This document shows, piece after piece, positions 23,022 through 36,300 of a stretch of DNA of 64,000 nucleotides. The stretch lies in assembly GCF_921293095.1 (NCBI RefSeq), contig NC_060256.1, positions 89,001,851-89,065,850 of the forward strand. Reading direction: 5' to 3'. The number at the start of each line of letters is the position of its first letter. Within the stretch, counting starts at the first letter, position 1. Made by a program: the position numbers and the translations under genes. Origin of the DNA: Ischnura elegans. Taxonomy: Eukaryota > Arthropoda > Insecta > Odonata > Coenagrionidae. The notes beneath the pieces are model-generated. The model was not told the DNA's origin, did no database searches, and worked only from the letters and a program-made list of their open reading frames with translations.

Positions 23022-26000
23022 GTATTAGTTTGTTGCTACTTTCCATTGCCCTATGCATTTCTTTTCATTAAAATTATGTTGTGGCCGAATAGCATTTTAA
23101 ATGGCACTGCGATTCATTTCAGATCGAGGAGTTCATCTGAGTCGAGTAGCTCGGGCAGCAGACATTCCACAGCTAGGAAACGCTCACGCAAGAAAAGGAA
23201 ATGCAAGAGTCGCCGTTCCCGCAGTAGAGACAGGAAAGCGAAATCGAGCAGGTAAATTGCTCTTTCTCATTTACAAAATGTCTAGCTGTAGATTTATCGA
23301 GCTTCCTTTTCCAATCAAAGTGGTCGCGTGTCAGCCACTCTTGACTTACATTTGTCAATGTATCTTGGATTCAATCTCATGCATTTAAGTTTTTTTATTG
23401 GGTTTCTTCGCAGGAGTCGTCGTAACCGTAGTGGAGATGACAGGTCAAGAAGTAGTTTTAGATCTAAGTCTTGGTCGAGATCAAGATCTAACTCAAAGTC
23501 TAGGTCCACTTCCCCGTCGAGCAGTAAAAGGTCGCGAGGCTACAGAAGGTATGTCTTTCTATTTAACCGATACTACCCACGGAAGTTGTTAACCGGAATA
23601 ACAATTGTGCATAGGGAAGGAACTTATCATTACGGTCTTATATTTACTATAAACAGACTTGCTTTTTAAGAGGACCTAGAAGGCTCATTGCGGTGCTTGT
23701 TTTGTGTCATCATCACTGCTTTTGTCTGTGAAGAGTTCGGACAAATCTTAGTCTGGCTTCTTGAATGCCATATTTGTGGCGTAGTTGTTAGTTTTTCAAA
23801 TTCGATCTATGCATAATGCTCGCCACAGTGAACTCCTGCGGCAAGCGTAAAAATCGAGTAAGTGGAATATGCCCCAAGATGACACAAAAAAATAAGCTGT
23901 GCCTGTTGGTAGCAGCGCTAAGTTCTCGCTTACTAATACTAGGATTGCTGTCCTGACAAGAGTCTTTGAAAGACTTTGGTAAAGTTTTCAAGAAGATTTT
24001 TTAATCGAAGTCTTCTTAAAATCTCAATGAAGGCACCTGTGAAGGCTTTGCACAATGTTTGAATACCACATGGCATGCATTGAAAACCTATCATAACCAA
24101 CCACATGGTTGAATGACTTTGTGAGTGGGTCTTAATGTTTGCTTTTTCACTATTGTTGCATGACTGAAGGTCTCCGTCATCGGGTTCTCAAGACTCGCAC
24201 AATCGCTCCGACTTGAAGGGGAATGCATCGCGTGTGCCATCATCTCGAGAAGCTGGCAGTGGTGTTGGTCGCGGCTCTGAGGACCAGTTGAGTGCCAAGC
24301 TGCAAGCTGCCATGAGAGCGGCCCAGACTGCGGACCAGCTGTTGAGGCAACAGGGAGTGCTCCTACCCCCACCACAAGCACCTACCTCTACTGCGGCATC
24401 CACCAAGACCATAAATAAAAGTAAATACTTATACATCAATTTTTTATTCAAAATACTGACGGTCTGCAATTACTTTTATTATATTTGTGTTCAGTTCCGT
24501 GGTCTTATCGGGAAGCCACACTCTTGCAAGACTGCATCTGGAAAACAGATCATAATATAATAGTACGACATATTAATTTTAATTCCTCAGAAAACAATGA
24601 TACTTTTGCCTCGCTTAAAGGGTTGCAGAATTACTCATTAGCATATAATCACAAAATTTAAATTTGGCCTATGCTGCGTACATATTTTCCTCTATTATAA
24701 TTTTTCAACCAACTCAAAAAGTCCAATGAAAAAAAAGATACATGAAAAATATAAAGAAAATGTAGTGTCCAAAATGGATTATTAAGTGTACAAAGAAAAA
24801 ACATAAAAAGTAGTATAACTGCACTTCACAACATCCCTGCATCACCCCTCATGTGTTGACTGTGGCTCCTACTAACAAGGAACATTCACGAACTGTCCTC
24901 CGCCGATTTCGTTCAAATTTGGTGGGATGGTAGTGTTCCATAATTAATGGGAATTTGCAAAATTTCCCGTGCCCTTAAGCCCTGTGAGCCGAGATATCTG
25001 CATCCAAAGTTGCGCGCCGGCCACCCTTTTTGAGGCGAGGGGCCCCTCACTACGGGCCGGCAGCGAGGCGTCTCTGCCGGCAAGCGCTCGGGGGAAGGCC
25101 TGGGAGCGGTCCGGGCGTCAGCGGTCTACCATCCTCTCGCTGACAAGAAGCGGAGGAAAGATTGAAATTATGGATTTTTAAGGCATTCAAGAATGAAAAT
25201 CACCGTAGCCCAGTTTCCTTAGAATTCATAAATGATAAATGCTGATAATTTTCCCGTGGTCGATTGACAAATTTCCATAAGAAATAATAAATTTAGTTCA
25301 AAAGATGCGTACTCTCTGTACACCTGCGGGGAATTTAACCCTGCCAGCAAATTAAGTTGCATATCCACTCTTAATGTCGTAAAGGGCAAAATTAATGTTA
25401 CTCATAGCGAATTTAACGTTATAGCATTTAGCTCCATGCAGATTTGCGTATTAAGTAAATGACATACTTAATCATTTAGTTTTGTAGTAAATAAGAAACA
25501 TTCCACATGAATTTTGGGGGAAGGCGCCTCCAAGAATTTTCGGAGTAACAAATAATTAGATACCGCATCCTATATTCCTTCATTTCTTTAATATCAGGCA
25601 AGGAGTACCTTCACCTCTTGAAGACTGGAAAATCAGGGTAAATTGAAGTCTTTGAGAGGGTATGGTCTCCTTTTGTTGTGAACGGACACCGGTCGTCTAC
25701 GACGTAATAATTTCCTCTAACCCTGCAGTGAATGCCGGTGCATTAAGAAATGTCTCAACTTTTTTCTCATTCTCTTTTGAGTCCATTGAACTTATTTACG
25801 CACAATGGCGAGGAACTACATACTCATGCGCCAGATTTTACCTTCTAGGTGGATTGAAATCCGTTTTCGTGACTGACAATGCCGAACAGTCGAAGACCAT
25901 CGACACTCATTAGCTTGGGTGCCACCAGTAGCCACTGACCCAACGCCGCGGGGGCTCTCCCTTCGGTCTTTTTTTGCAGTTATAATAGGGACGGGAAACA

Positions 26001-29000
26001 TAAAAACGCACAATGAGAAGGCGCCCGCTTCCTTTCAAATGTTTCCCTCACGTGCACAGTTTTCCCCACCCTCAAGAACTCCCACAAATGGTGCCTTGAC
26101 CTTCGAGTATCCCCAGGCCTATAGAAAATATTCCTTTTGAGGAAAAACCCAATCGTTTACCCTCACCCCGTGAAGGAATAGACAAAACCCTACCTTTAGC
26201 ACAAGCCACTCTTTTTTTCTCTTTCTGGAAGAATTTACCAACATTCCGTTATTTTAAAGGTGCCATTAACCAAATAAAGTTAAGATACCCGAATTTCTCA
26301 TGAGTGATTTGATTCAAACACTTCCGATCACTTTCAAATAATGTATTCCGATTATCGAGTTTATAACTGTTTATCGAGTCCTGAACTATGAACCTCGTGG
26401 AAGTCTCTTCCTTGCGCAACTCCAAATGATACCCAGCCATCAAAAATCCTTAAGTTTTCCGTTTTAATTTAAAATGCATACAATGCAAGGCAAAAATTCA
26501 CCCAAAAACTGTCCGCAATAAAAATAATTGAAACAATGAAATCCCATTCAGAAGTGAAATAGGGCACAAATTTTTCTAATTTTTTAGCGAAAAATGGTGA
26601 AAACATTGATACTCAAAATAATTATGAATCAATCATCTATTCAATAGATAAAATAATAACAAAAATGGCGATCTATAGTATTTTATTTTTCACAGTTGTG
26701 ATTTTCATTGAAAAAATGGTGAAAACAGCATTTGTTTGCGCAGATAGCGCATCTGATGAATGTCAAAAAGTTGCACCCTTGTTCTTCAACTATAATTTCA
26801 CATCTATCCTTCATAATATTACTATCGAAACAATAGTCAACAGGTGTAATATGCACTTCTGGTCTTTCATTCGTGTATCCCGCTCGAAACCAGGAATAGT
26901 GAATGAAATTTTTAAACAAAGGAGCAGAGAATTGTGAGTGAGTCAGAGATTGAAGTTTCAAAATATTATTTCTTTGAAATAAATTTAAGTCTATTTGGTC
27001 CAGCAACACACGGTCGGAGAATTTTCTCACGAAATTCTTCCACATACGGAAAAAATACACATCCAACGGCTGTATGATGCCTGTAGTTTTGGGCGGTATT
27101 TGCTGCATTTCAAAGTGAAATGATCCTGTCTTCATGGAAAGAATTCCTTCCCTATCATTAAAGGCACTCCACGAGTCCACCAAGAGAATTGTATCCTTTT
27201 TTAAAGTTGGAAACAGCACTTTACCAAAATACTCTTCGAGCAAAATGGTTTTCGTCAACAAACCGGAATTAGAAGCTACGACGTGAAGATTTAGAGCTTC
27301 AAACACAGAAACATTTTTTGGAAAAATTCCACCTTTCTCCTGCAGGCAAATAAATAAAGGAGACAGAAGTTCACCATCCATCGAGATCGTCGGCTGTATG
27401 GTATAGGAATGGGTCGTCGCTCCTAGGGACTGCACCGTTGACTCCACCGTTTTCACTCCTCGGAAATGCAAGGTTCGTCCCGAGTGTAATTCTTTTTTAA
27501 ACCCACTCTGGTCAGTATTTAATAGAAAATAATTTGGCTTCTGGGCCAATAATAGCTGGATATCGTTTACAAAAGCATGTGCCTTTTCGGATGTCTTTTG
27601 CCAGTCAAAGTTCTGTTTCCGAGAAACAACTTTGGTAACTTTCCTAGACACTATATTATATGATTTTTTAAACTTCCACAACCATCCTGATGAAGCAGAA
27701 AAATTTTCTAAGGGATTAGTCATTTTGCCATTATCCTCATACGCCCACCTTCGTAAGTCACTGTCGTGCACTATCAGGAAATCTTCTTTTGCTCTTCTAA
27801 ATCTTTCTATTAAGCATGAAGAAATTGCGTTTAATTTCTCCCTCCGAGAGCCAGCCTGATTAATTTGCTCCTCAAACCGGACAAGCTGTTTTCTTGAGGT
27901 CACGAACCTAAAACGGTGCCTCACAGTATCTATCTTTAGTGGCCCAGTTTTTCCGGACCGCCAATATTCCACTGCCATCTTCTTCTGTGACATACTAACA
28001 TCACCCTCTTTCTTCCTTTTCAATGGAGATGGCTCGTACGATGTCGAAGAAGAAGGAGAAACATCGTCTCCATTTCCATCTGGACTGTCGCATTCATCTT
28101 CGCTTACTACTTCCTCCTCTTCCGTCCTCCCTTCGAAGTCAAAAATTAGATCCTCCTCTACCACACAGGATGATCCTTCGCTTTCCACACAGGACTTCAA
28201 GGAATCTGAAAATGGGAAAATTGTATTACAACAGGGGAAAATAAAGAATGGATGGGATGCGATTAACTTCACCGTAGTAAGAAAAACAAGGAAAAATTAA
28301 TGAAACTTACCAGCTAAAATTTCCGCCAACTCGATTTCGTAATCAGTTGGTTCTTCTGTGGAAATCCATGCAGTAAACTTGCTGTCCAATATTTTTACTA
28401 CATTCCTAGGATTAATCACCATTTCAATGAAAATAAAAGGAACGGCTTTGCAGGTCACGCGTCTACAAAATCTCTCGCTTGTTCGTTCTCGTTCGGAGTT
28501 CACTTCGCAAATGGTGTAGAAAAAGCATTTTTGCTGATTTAAACAGAGGTACCGAAGACGGCGACGTTATTCGCCAGATGGAGAAGACCTTTTGGTTTTC
28601 CCATTCAGTCAACAATAGTTGAGGGTGGAAGGAATGGGTTTTATGACTCCTCTCAAACCTTTCTGAAAATCTTTACTAGAAGCAGGAGCCGGCAAGGGTA
28701 TGTGTACAAATTTAAGCTATTCAAAAATTCCTCGAAAACATTGCCCATCGTTTAGTCCTCGGATCACCCACCGCTTCTTTCGTCTGTGGGAAGATAGTAA
28801 GTAGACCGCTGACGCCCGGACCGCCCGCAGGCCTTCCCCCGAGCGCTTGCCGGCAGAGACGCCTCGCTGCCGGCCCGTAGTGAGGGGCCCCTCGCCTCAA
28901 AAAGGGTGGCCGGCGCGCAACTTTGGATGCAGATATCTCGGCTCACAGGGCTTAAGGGCACGGGAAATTTTGCAAATTCCCATTAATTATGGAACACTAC

Positions 29001-30314
29001 CATCCCACCAAATTTGAACGAAATCGGCGGAGGACACTTCGTGAATGTTCCTTGTAAGGGAAAAATTTCTGCTGTGTAAGCCATTTGGAACTGTTATCTA
29101 TCTGCTTTATAACCACTGATTTGTTTGTGCTTTTGCACTGCTGTGGAATTAAAACATGGTACACAGCAGTTCATGACATTATAGCGTCCTACCATGTCAT
29201 CAACTCATTTGTTCACCTTTCTAACTCATCCGTAACAGATTTTGAACTGCTTTGGATTTCCATTGGAAACTGCTATAAAACTAATTTTCAATCTTTGGAA
29301 CTCATTTGGAATTAAAATTGGAACTGATTTGTACCATTCGTTCATCCGTGTTGGAACTGATTTGTACCATTTGTTCATCCGTGTTGGGACTGATTTATAC
29401 CAGTCTGTAACCCATTTTGGAACTCATTTGTACACCATGCAAACTGCTTTGTAGCAGTTCAAGATGGTATCTTGAGTTTTCTTCAAGTCTGTTTAGAAAA
29501 TTTTGGCCAGGTGAATACTGCATATTGAAGTGTGGCACTGCCATCATTTCGCAACTGTTCCATTGCTTTTCCAAAACATTCGCCATCAATGACGATCCTG
29601 AAAGCTTGTCAAACTTGATGCGAGTTAGATATGTATATATCCAAAAGGTAGAGTGGGGGGGTAACTGGCTTTGGTGGTCAAGAAAGTCCTTATCGAGGGC
29701 TTAACTTCGGTCTTACGTGGTTGACCTGAATCATTCAGTGTTCATTTCTGTGTGAAATGCTTTTGTTTCTGAATTTTTTTCTTGAAAACCGTCATGATAA
29801 ATATCTGAAAACCCGATGCAAAATGTGAAAAAAGCCCTTTTCAGGTACCTTAACTTATTTCAATAGATACCGCGACATTGAAATATAATTTCGAAGGAGG
29901 GAATCATTTCTGACGAAAAAAAAGTCCTAAAATATGGAACAAAAGATGGACATAAACCATTTCCCGGGGATCAGGAAGACAATACATCGACCTGTATGTT
30001 TTATGTATATAAATCAATGCAAAATACTACTTTTTTCCAAAAATATTAAAGAACAAAAGCATTGAAAAAAATTGTTGCAAAAATACCATAAAATTCAATA
30101 TTTTTATACAAAATATACTTTGAAAGAATAGGCATTGATGTTTTTACAATAATAATCTACTAGGGAACACCATTATAAATGAAGCTTGCTATGAAGTTAC
30201 TATTGATTACCTTATTTTACGCAACCAAGATTTTCGGTACCTACGTAGTGAAGATAACCTTGTCGCATTTCAAAACGGACCCAGAAATACAATTTAAGCA
30301 ACAAGGGAAATAGA

Positions 30315-30347
<33 letters not shown>

Positions 30348-33300
30348 TAAACTCATTTGAGAGAACATTTTGGAGTTCCATTTCAATTAACTGACTTACG
30401 ATTATTTCTTAAACTGCTTATGCATTTCTCATGCACATATTAGAAAATTTTCATTTTCTCGAGCAAACGAATCCGACTGAACTTGGCCATGGTATGTCGA
30501 CGCATAGAGGACAGTTTCAAAACAAATGATGACGTCTATGCATTGCATGGGGTCGTTCAACAGGAATTGCAAGCGTATTTTTTATTTTATTCTCAAACCA
30601 CCGGATACAGCTCTTATTGGCCATTTTACACCGGGGTGTTCAACAAATGTAACGAGTAAACATACACAGACGACCATGCCCTGGACCGGGGAAACCTACC
30701 CAGGCGGGACTCGAACCCGCGACCTCTTGTTTGGCAGGCGAGAACGTTACCCCGCCACCACCGAGGCCGGAAAGCAGTTACATATGAATCGTCTCAGTAC
30801 ACAGCAGTTACACATGAATCTTCTCTGTACACTCTGTACAATCTTCCCACAGGTCTTGCAAGGAATTCGGTAGACCCCTTCCACTTGTAGTGGAGTTCTA
30901 TCCTTGACGGTTTTTAAGAGATGTTTCGGTAGACCCCTTCGACTACAGGTGGAAGGGATCTACCAAATTCCTTGCCAGACCTGTGGGAAGAATTACATCG
31001 GCAAAACAGGCAGATCAGTCAAAACACGCCTAGAGGAGCAAGAGAGAGCGATTCGACTGGGGTAGTCTACAAAGTCCGCAGTAGCTGAACATGCAGCGCT
31101 TGGACACACAATCAACCTCAAGGAAGTCAAAATCCTTGCCGAAGTAAAAGGTTTTAAACAGAGACTCGTCAGAGAAGCCATTGAAATATCCAAAGAAGGA
31201 AAGAACAATTTCAACAGGGACACTGGCATTAAAATTAGTCGCACTTGGCAACCTGTAGTGAGAAAAAACAAGCAGCAACCCACTCCTCCAACCTCCCGCT
31301 CCCCTCCCCCCACCATCATTGACCCAGATACCTATGTAAAAGATTTTAAATTCCCAATTCTTCAGAATCCCTTGAAAAGCGACCAGCATCGGTTGGGAAA
31401 CGTTGGGGCCACCCAAGAATTGACGTGGCGACATAGCCCAAAAGATTTTATTCATAATGACGAGCACCCATGGAAGTTTTAACGAAGAATTACAATTTTT
31501 TTTCCATCAATTGAGATAGAGTTATTACAATGAAGCATCCAGTATTGTTCTGTTTTTTGATCCACAGCCTACTATTAAGCTACAAGCAACCGCCTATAAT
31601 GAAAGAAATTCTACTGTTTAAGGTGGATTTAGCGAGGATGTTGTCACGTATTACCTTAGCTTGTCCCTTCCGTCATCAAGGTTTCATCTTTAATATTCTT
31701 CACACTGTAATCTCTCTCAGTTCTCTACCTCCAGTTGTCCCGCATACCTAGTACATATCTGTCCCTTGAACACAGTTCTCAACATTCCACCTCTGCTAAT
31801 TATGTACTTGCCCCATTCAATATCTGTCTTAGGGAATTACCTCTCCCACTTGGCCGGCACTTTCAAAATGATCCGATTTAAAAATCTGTAGTCTCAAAAT
31901 GAGTGAAATGGTGAGGAAAAAAGTATAATTAAGTTTCAGGTCCGTGCGATGTCGGATAGGTCTGCCTGAGGTGCCTATAAGGCCTAAATGGAGTTATTTT
32001 GAATGCGGAGTTTTTTGGCCTGGATAAAACATTTTCTTAGGTAAACATGATATTTTAGAGTCCTTTGGGCAATAATTTCAACCTTTTAGTGGTATCTCGA
32101 TTCCTCCATGTCGAAACACTCCCTCAAGTGTGCAATGTGCCCGCTGCTTACCTGCCTCCCTGCCGCCAGGCAAGCTGCTCGTTTGATTCGCGAGACACTG
32201 CTTAGTCCCATGGATCTTCCCTCCTTCCTGTTACATGCTGACATAGTGGATCTAGAGTGTGTAACGTTTTCTGTAATTTTCCACTTCTCTTACTTAACAA
32301 ATGATTTTAATAACACTTTATAAAGAAATTTTACAAATTAAAACTCGTGAGCTTAAACAACATCAACAAGCCGCCATGACTATTACAATCCCATTTGTAC
32401 TATCCGTACTACCACTCACTGAAACACTGCCATGAACTGCACCAGTGGGGATCTTGAGTTCTGCCGTATCCCTTTTCTCCGGTCTCTTTCTCTCTTGTAG
32501 GCGCCTGCTTTTCCTCTGCGTCTTCTTCTTCTTTCTGCCGATCTTGAATTCTGCCGTATCTTTTCCTCCGGTCTCTCAAAACACCATTACTTTAATTTAT
32601 CTCCCAATCTTTTATAACACGTCTATCTCTTCCTTCTCTCCATATACGACTCCCCGTTTTCTTTTCGCGTCCCTCACTACCATCATTGCCTCCCATTATT
32701 GCTTCCTCACTACTATTGTTAATTTTAATTCATTTAAATAAACAACATGGCAGCTTGTTTACAAGTGAGTGATAATGACAAGGCGGGGGCAATATGATTC
32801 ATTTGTCAATGCAACTTTAGAGGAAGTACACTGTAAGAGAAAAGAGGGAGGAAAACTAGGAGGCACGGCTCCGACGTCGCACGGACGTGAAACTTATTAT
32901 AATTTTTTCCTCACCATTTCACACATTTTGAGACCACGAATTTTTAAATCGGATCATTTTGAAAAAATAAGCACTGGCCTACTCTCCCACCTTGTGTATT
33001 CAATTTCATCGAAGGGTAAATGCTCCTTAATTTATGAATCAAATGCAATATCCACGGCGGCTGAAAATGTTGATTTGCCACTTGATTTCTTAAGAGTTTT
33101 TCTTGCTCTTGGGGCTTGGGTGAGAAAAGTTTCGCAGCTTTGATTTGTAAAGGCCTCTGAATATGACCTCTGTTAATGTAAATCATGCTGTTGTGACAGA
33201 TAAATTTGTCATCCAAATGAGCTTGTTCACCAATTTGTTTTGACTTTAATAATTGTACATTGTGAAATGCATTTAATGGCCAGTTAGGTGGCTCTGGTGG

Positions 33301-36300
33301 ATATACTTGACTTGAGTTGTGAGAAATATGGCAGAAGGATTATTCACAAGACAATCAAAGTTATGCAGTTTGGTAAAGCATCATGTGCAGGGTATATGAG
33401 GCCCAAGATAAAAGTTGGTGGGCAAAACTTTAACTGGTGGAGTAATTTAACAATTTTGTTAGCACACTAGAAGAAAACAAATATGATGCGTAGTTTTCTG
33501 AGGCGTTGTCTAGATGATGTCTCCATGCTTCTGGGTGTCACCGCGTGGATTTTCTTTGCAACGACAGTTTTTCCGGTATTCCAACCGGCGTCTTCAGGTC
33601 GATCTGAATATGCCGGTTGGAATACCGGAGAAACTGTTGTCGCAAAGAAAATCCACGCGGTGACACCCAGAAGCATGGAGACAAAACAAATATGTAGAGC
33701 AGTGAGGAAATCAGGGAGAGGGTTGCGTTATCAGAGGAGGCGTTCATGAACAGGAAGGAGTTGACGAGAGGATCACTTTGTAAGGGTTTTAAGAAATGGC
33801 TAACCAAGAGTCCGATCTGGAGTGTAGTGATTTAAGGTGTAGACACATGGACACTTGGGAAGGAGGACGAAAGAAGACTGGGCACCCTTGAGATGTGGGT
33901 GTGGAGAAGAATGGTGAAGTGGAGGGGGAACGACAAAGTGCTGAATATGGTGGGTGAGGAGAGGCAGCTTCCAGGTGAGATATGGAGGAGACTAGATATG
34001 GATGGATCGAGCACTGAGTGGGGAGGGGATGGTGTAAACAGGGTAGAATGTTGGGGACACAAGAGTGAAGAAGGAATATGCAGTAGGCTCTGGTTATCAC
34101 AAAGTTCACGGCACCGAAAAACCGGAAGTTCGTAATAACGAAGTTCGTATGAACGTTTCTGTGAGGAATCTTTAGTTTATAAAGCTATGCAAGGCTTTGA
34201 GAAGTGTTGTTATCCTGCAGAATGCAACACTGCATTACAATTGTGCGTGAAATCACTATTGTAACGAATTAATCTAGCTGGGAGTGCGATGCAGCTGGAG
34301 CCGAAAAAAGTCACTGTCAGCGGGCAGGAAGAACAGGTGAAATGTTGAACAATTCCTGATTTCACATGAACATTAAGTGATAATTTGTTCAGATTATGCC
34401 CAAAGTGGGAGTTCCTTTACACCACACTGCATCGCATAGGCCAACTTGAAAGGCACCAAATTTGAAATTTCGGGCATTATTTTTTCGTATATTTATGTCT
34501 CTGAAAGTTTGTTAATGGAATGTGTGTAGGAAGAGGACTAACTGTATTTACAAGCGGTAATAATTGGGTCACCATGATTCCACAGATATGAAGCTTGTTA
34601 TATGATGTTGCGTGCATAATGAAGAAAGAACCATATGATGCTCTTGCGCACAGTGCATGAGGAGAACTTAAACGTAGTGCAATGGTTGTAATGTAGTGTA
34701 GTGTATATCCACCTAAATGCCGTTGCTTATTCGTGGAACTTCGTAATAAAGTTCTTTTTGTAGCCGGTGCACAGTGGGCTGAAATCGAAAAAAGCTGGAC
34801 AAGGGGGGGGGAGACTGCCTGAACACTCTTCAATAACACATTGAAACCTAATTAAATCACTGGAATACTACAATAATGACATATTGAACGAGTTTAAAAA
34901 ATTAGACTCCTGTATTTTTCAGTTTCTAATTCTGTTACTTACTTCTGGGACTTTTTTCGACAAAAATCAATCAATCAACGATCAAAGGCCTCTAAGCATA
35001 AGCAGATTAGTTGATGATATCACAACTCATGTCAAGCAAGTTACACAGCATTGCATATATTTAGCCCTCTTTGCAAATAAATTGGTAATTTTCCTTATTG
35101 TGATCTCCATTTTGCTGTATGTCTGTTATATATATTTCTGTTATTTTTTTCCTTTCAGACATAAATGTGTCGGAGCACACTGATCCTGGGGCTCTGGAGG
35201 AAATCAATGCTCCTGAATTTGTTCAGAGAAATTTTGTGTCAAATGGGAGGGTTGAGACAAGTTCCGAGCAAGCTGCAGACATAATTTCATCAGTTGTGTC
35301 ATCTACATTATCTGCCAAATCTGACATCTATTCTGCTGAAAAGGATTCCTTGTTTCATCCAAATGTCAGTAGTATAATATAGACGTAGTATTATTGAGTT
35401 TGAGTGTTTTAAGTATGTTAGAAATTCCTTGAAACATATTTCATTGATTAATAATGTCTGCAGTGTTGGAAACTTGATTTGCTCTTAGTAATATAATAAT
35501 TAGCGGACTTAAACTGGGAACTATGGGGAAATTTAATTTCCTCTATAAATACAGTGGAAGCTCCTTAGCGACAGCTCTTTGGAACTTAAAAATCGCTTAC
35601 TACTGTGAATTTTCGTTATTACTGAAGGTAGTTTAATAATTTAAAAAATCATATTTTTCAATGCCGTATGTAACATTTAACGTGCTGTTATTATCCTTAT
35701 TTCTTGGATGCTCCAAAAGTGTCTTGACCACAAGTAATGGCAGTGCATCAGACTAATAAAGATTAAAACTTCAAAACAGTGAAAAAAATCATACCTTCCA
35801 TCTCTCTGAATAGTAGTGAAAATGATGAATCAGTATTGTATTAGTAGCATTACTTTTGGAGATTCAGCATATGATCACATAGTCAACCTGTCGTAATTAT
35901 GAATGCTGTAGGTGAGGAATTGAGCCATTCTTGCTAATGGGGATTTATTTCACAAGTCATTATAAGGTTTTCAGTGGTTCCTTGGATATCTCTTGCTAAT
36001 TAGAACTTCTTGCTGTACTTTATAATCGTTATATGATGCTTCCACTGCTTAAGGGAAGTACGGAATTGACTCTAGAATTTAATGTGGTGTCACTTTATTA
36101 AGCAGCCATTGAAGCTATGTGCCTTTTTTGGCTCAATGCTGAGGCAAAAGTGCAGTGTTGCTAAGTCTGTATTCCTGTAGTCATTGTAAGTATAAACAAT
36201 CCTTTCTTGGGAGTATAGTGTGTTCCAATTGGCTTTTGTCAGTAAATCAGTTGAGTGTGCATTTAATGGCATGTTGCAAAGTCAAATTTCCCTCTTGTTG

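Noticed and set aside
30690-30775. Possible tRNA gene on the minus strand (B box GGTTCGAGTCC)
   Set aside because: No paired acceptor stem or clear anticodon arm could be drawn, and unrelated tail sequence follows. Better explained as a tRNA-derived SINE.
33467-33807. Several overlapping frames of 69-89 codons on both strands
   Set aside because: They arise from the two arms of the 33520-33681 fold-back; the mirrored peptides reflect the palindrome, not genes.
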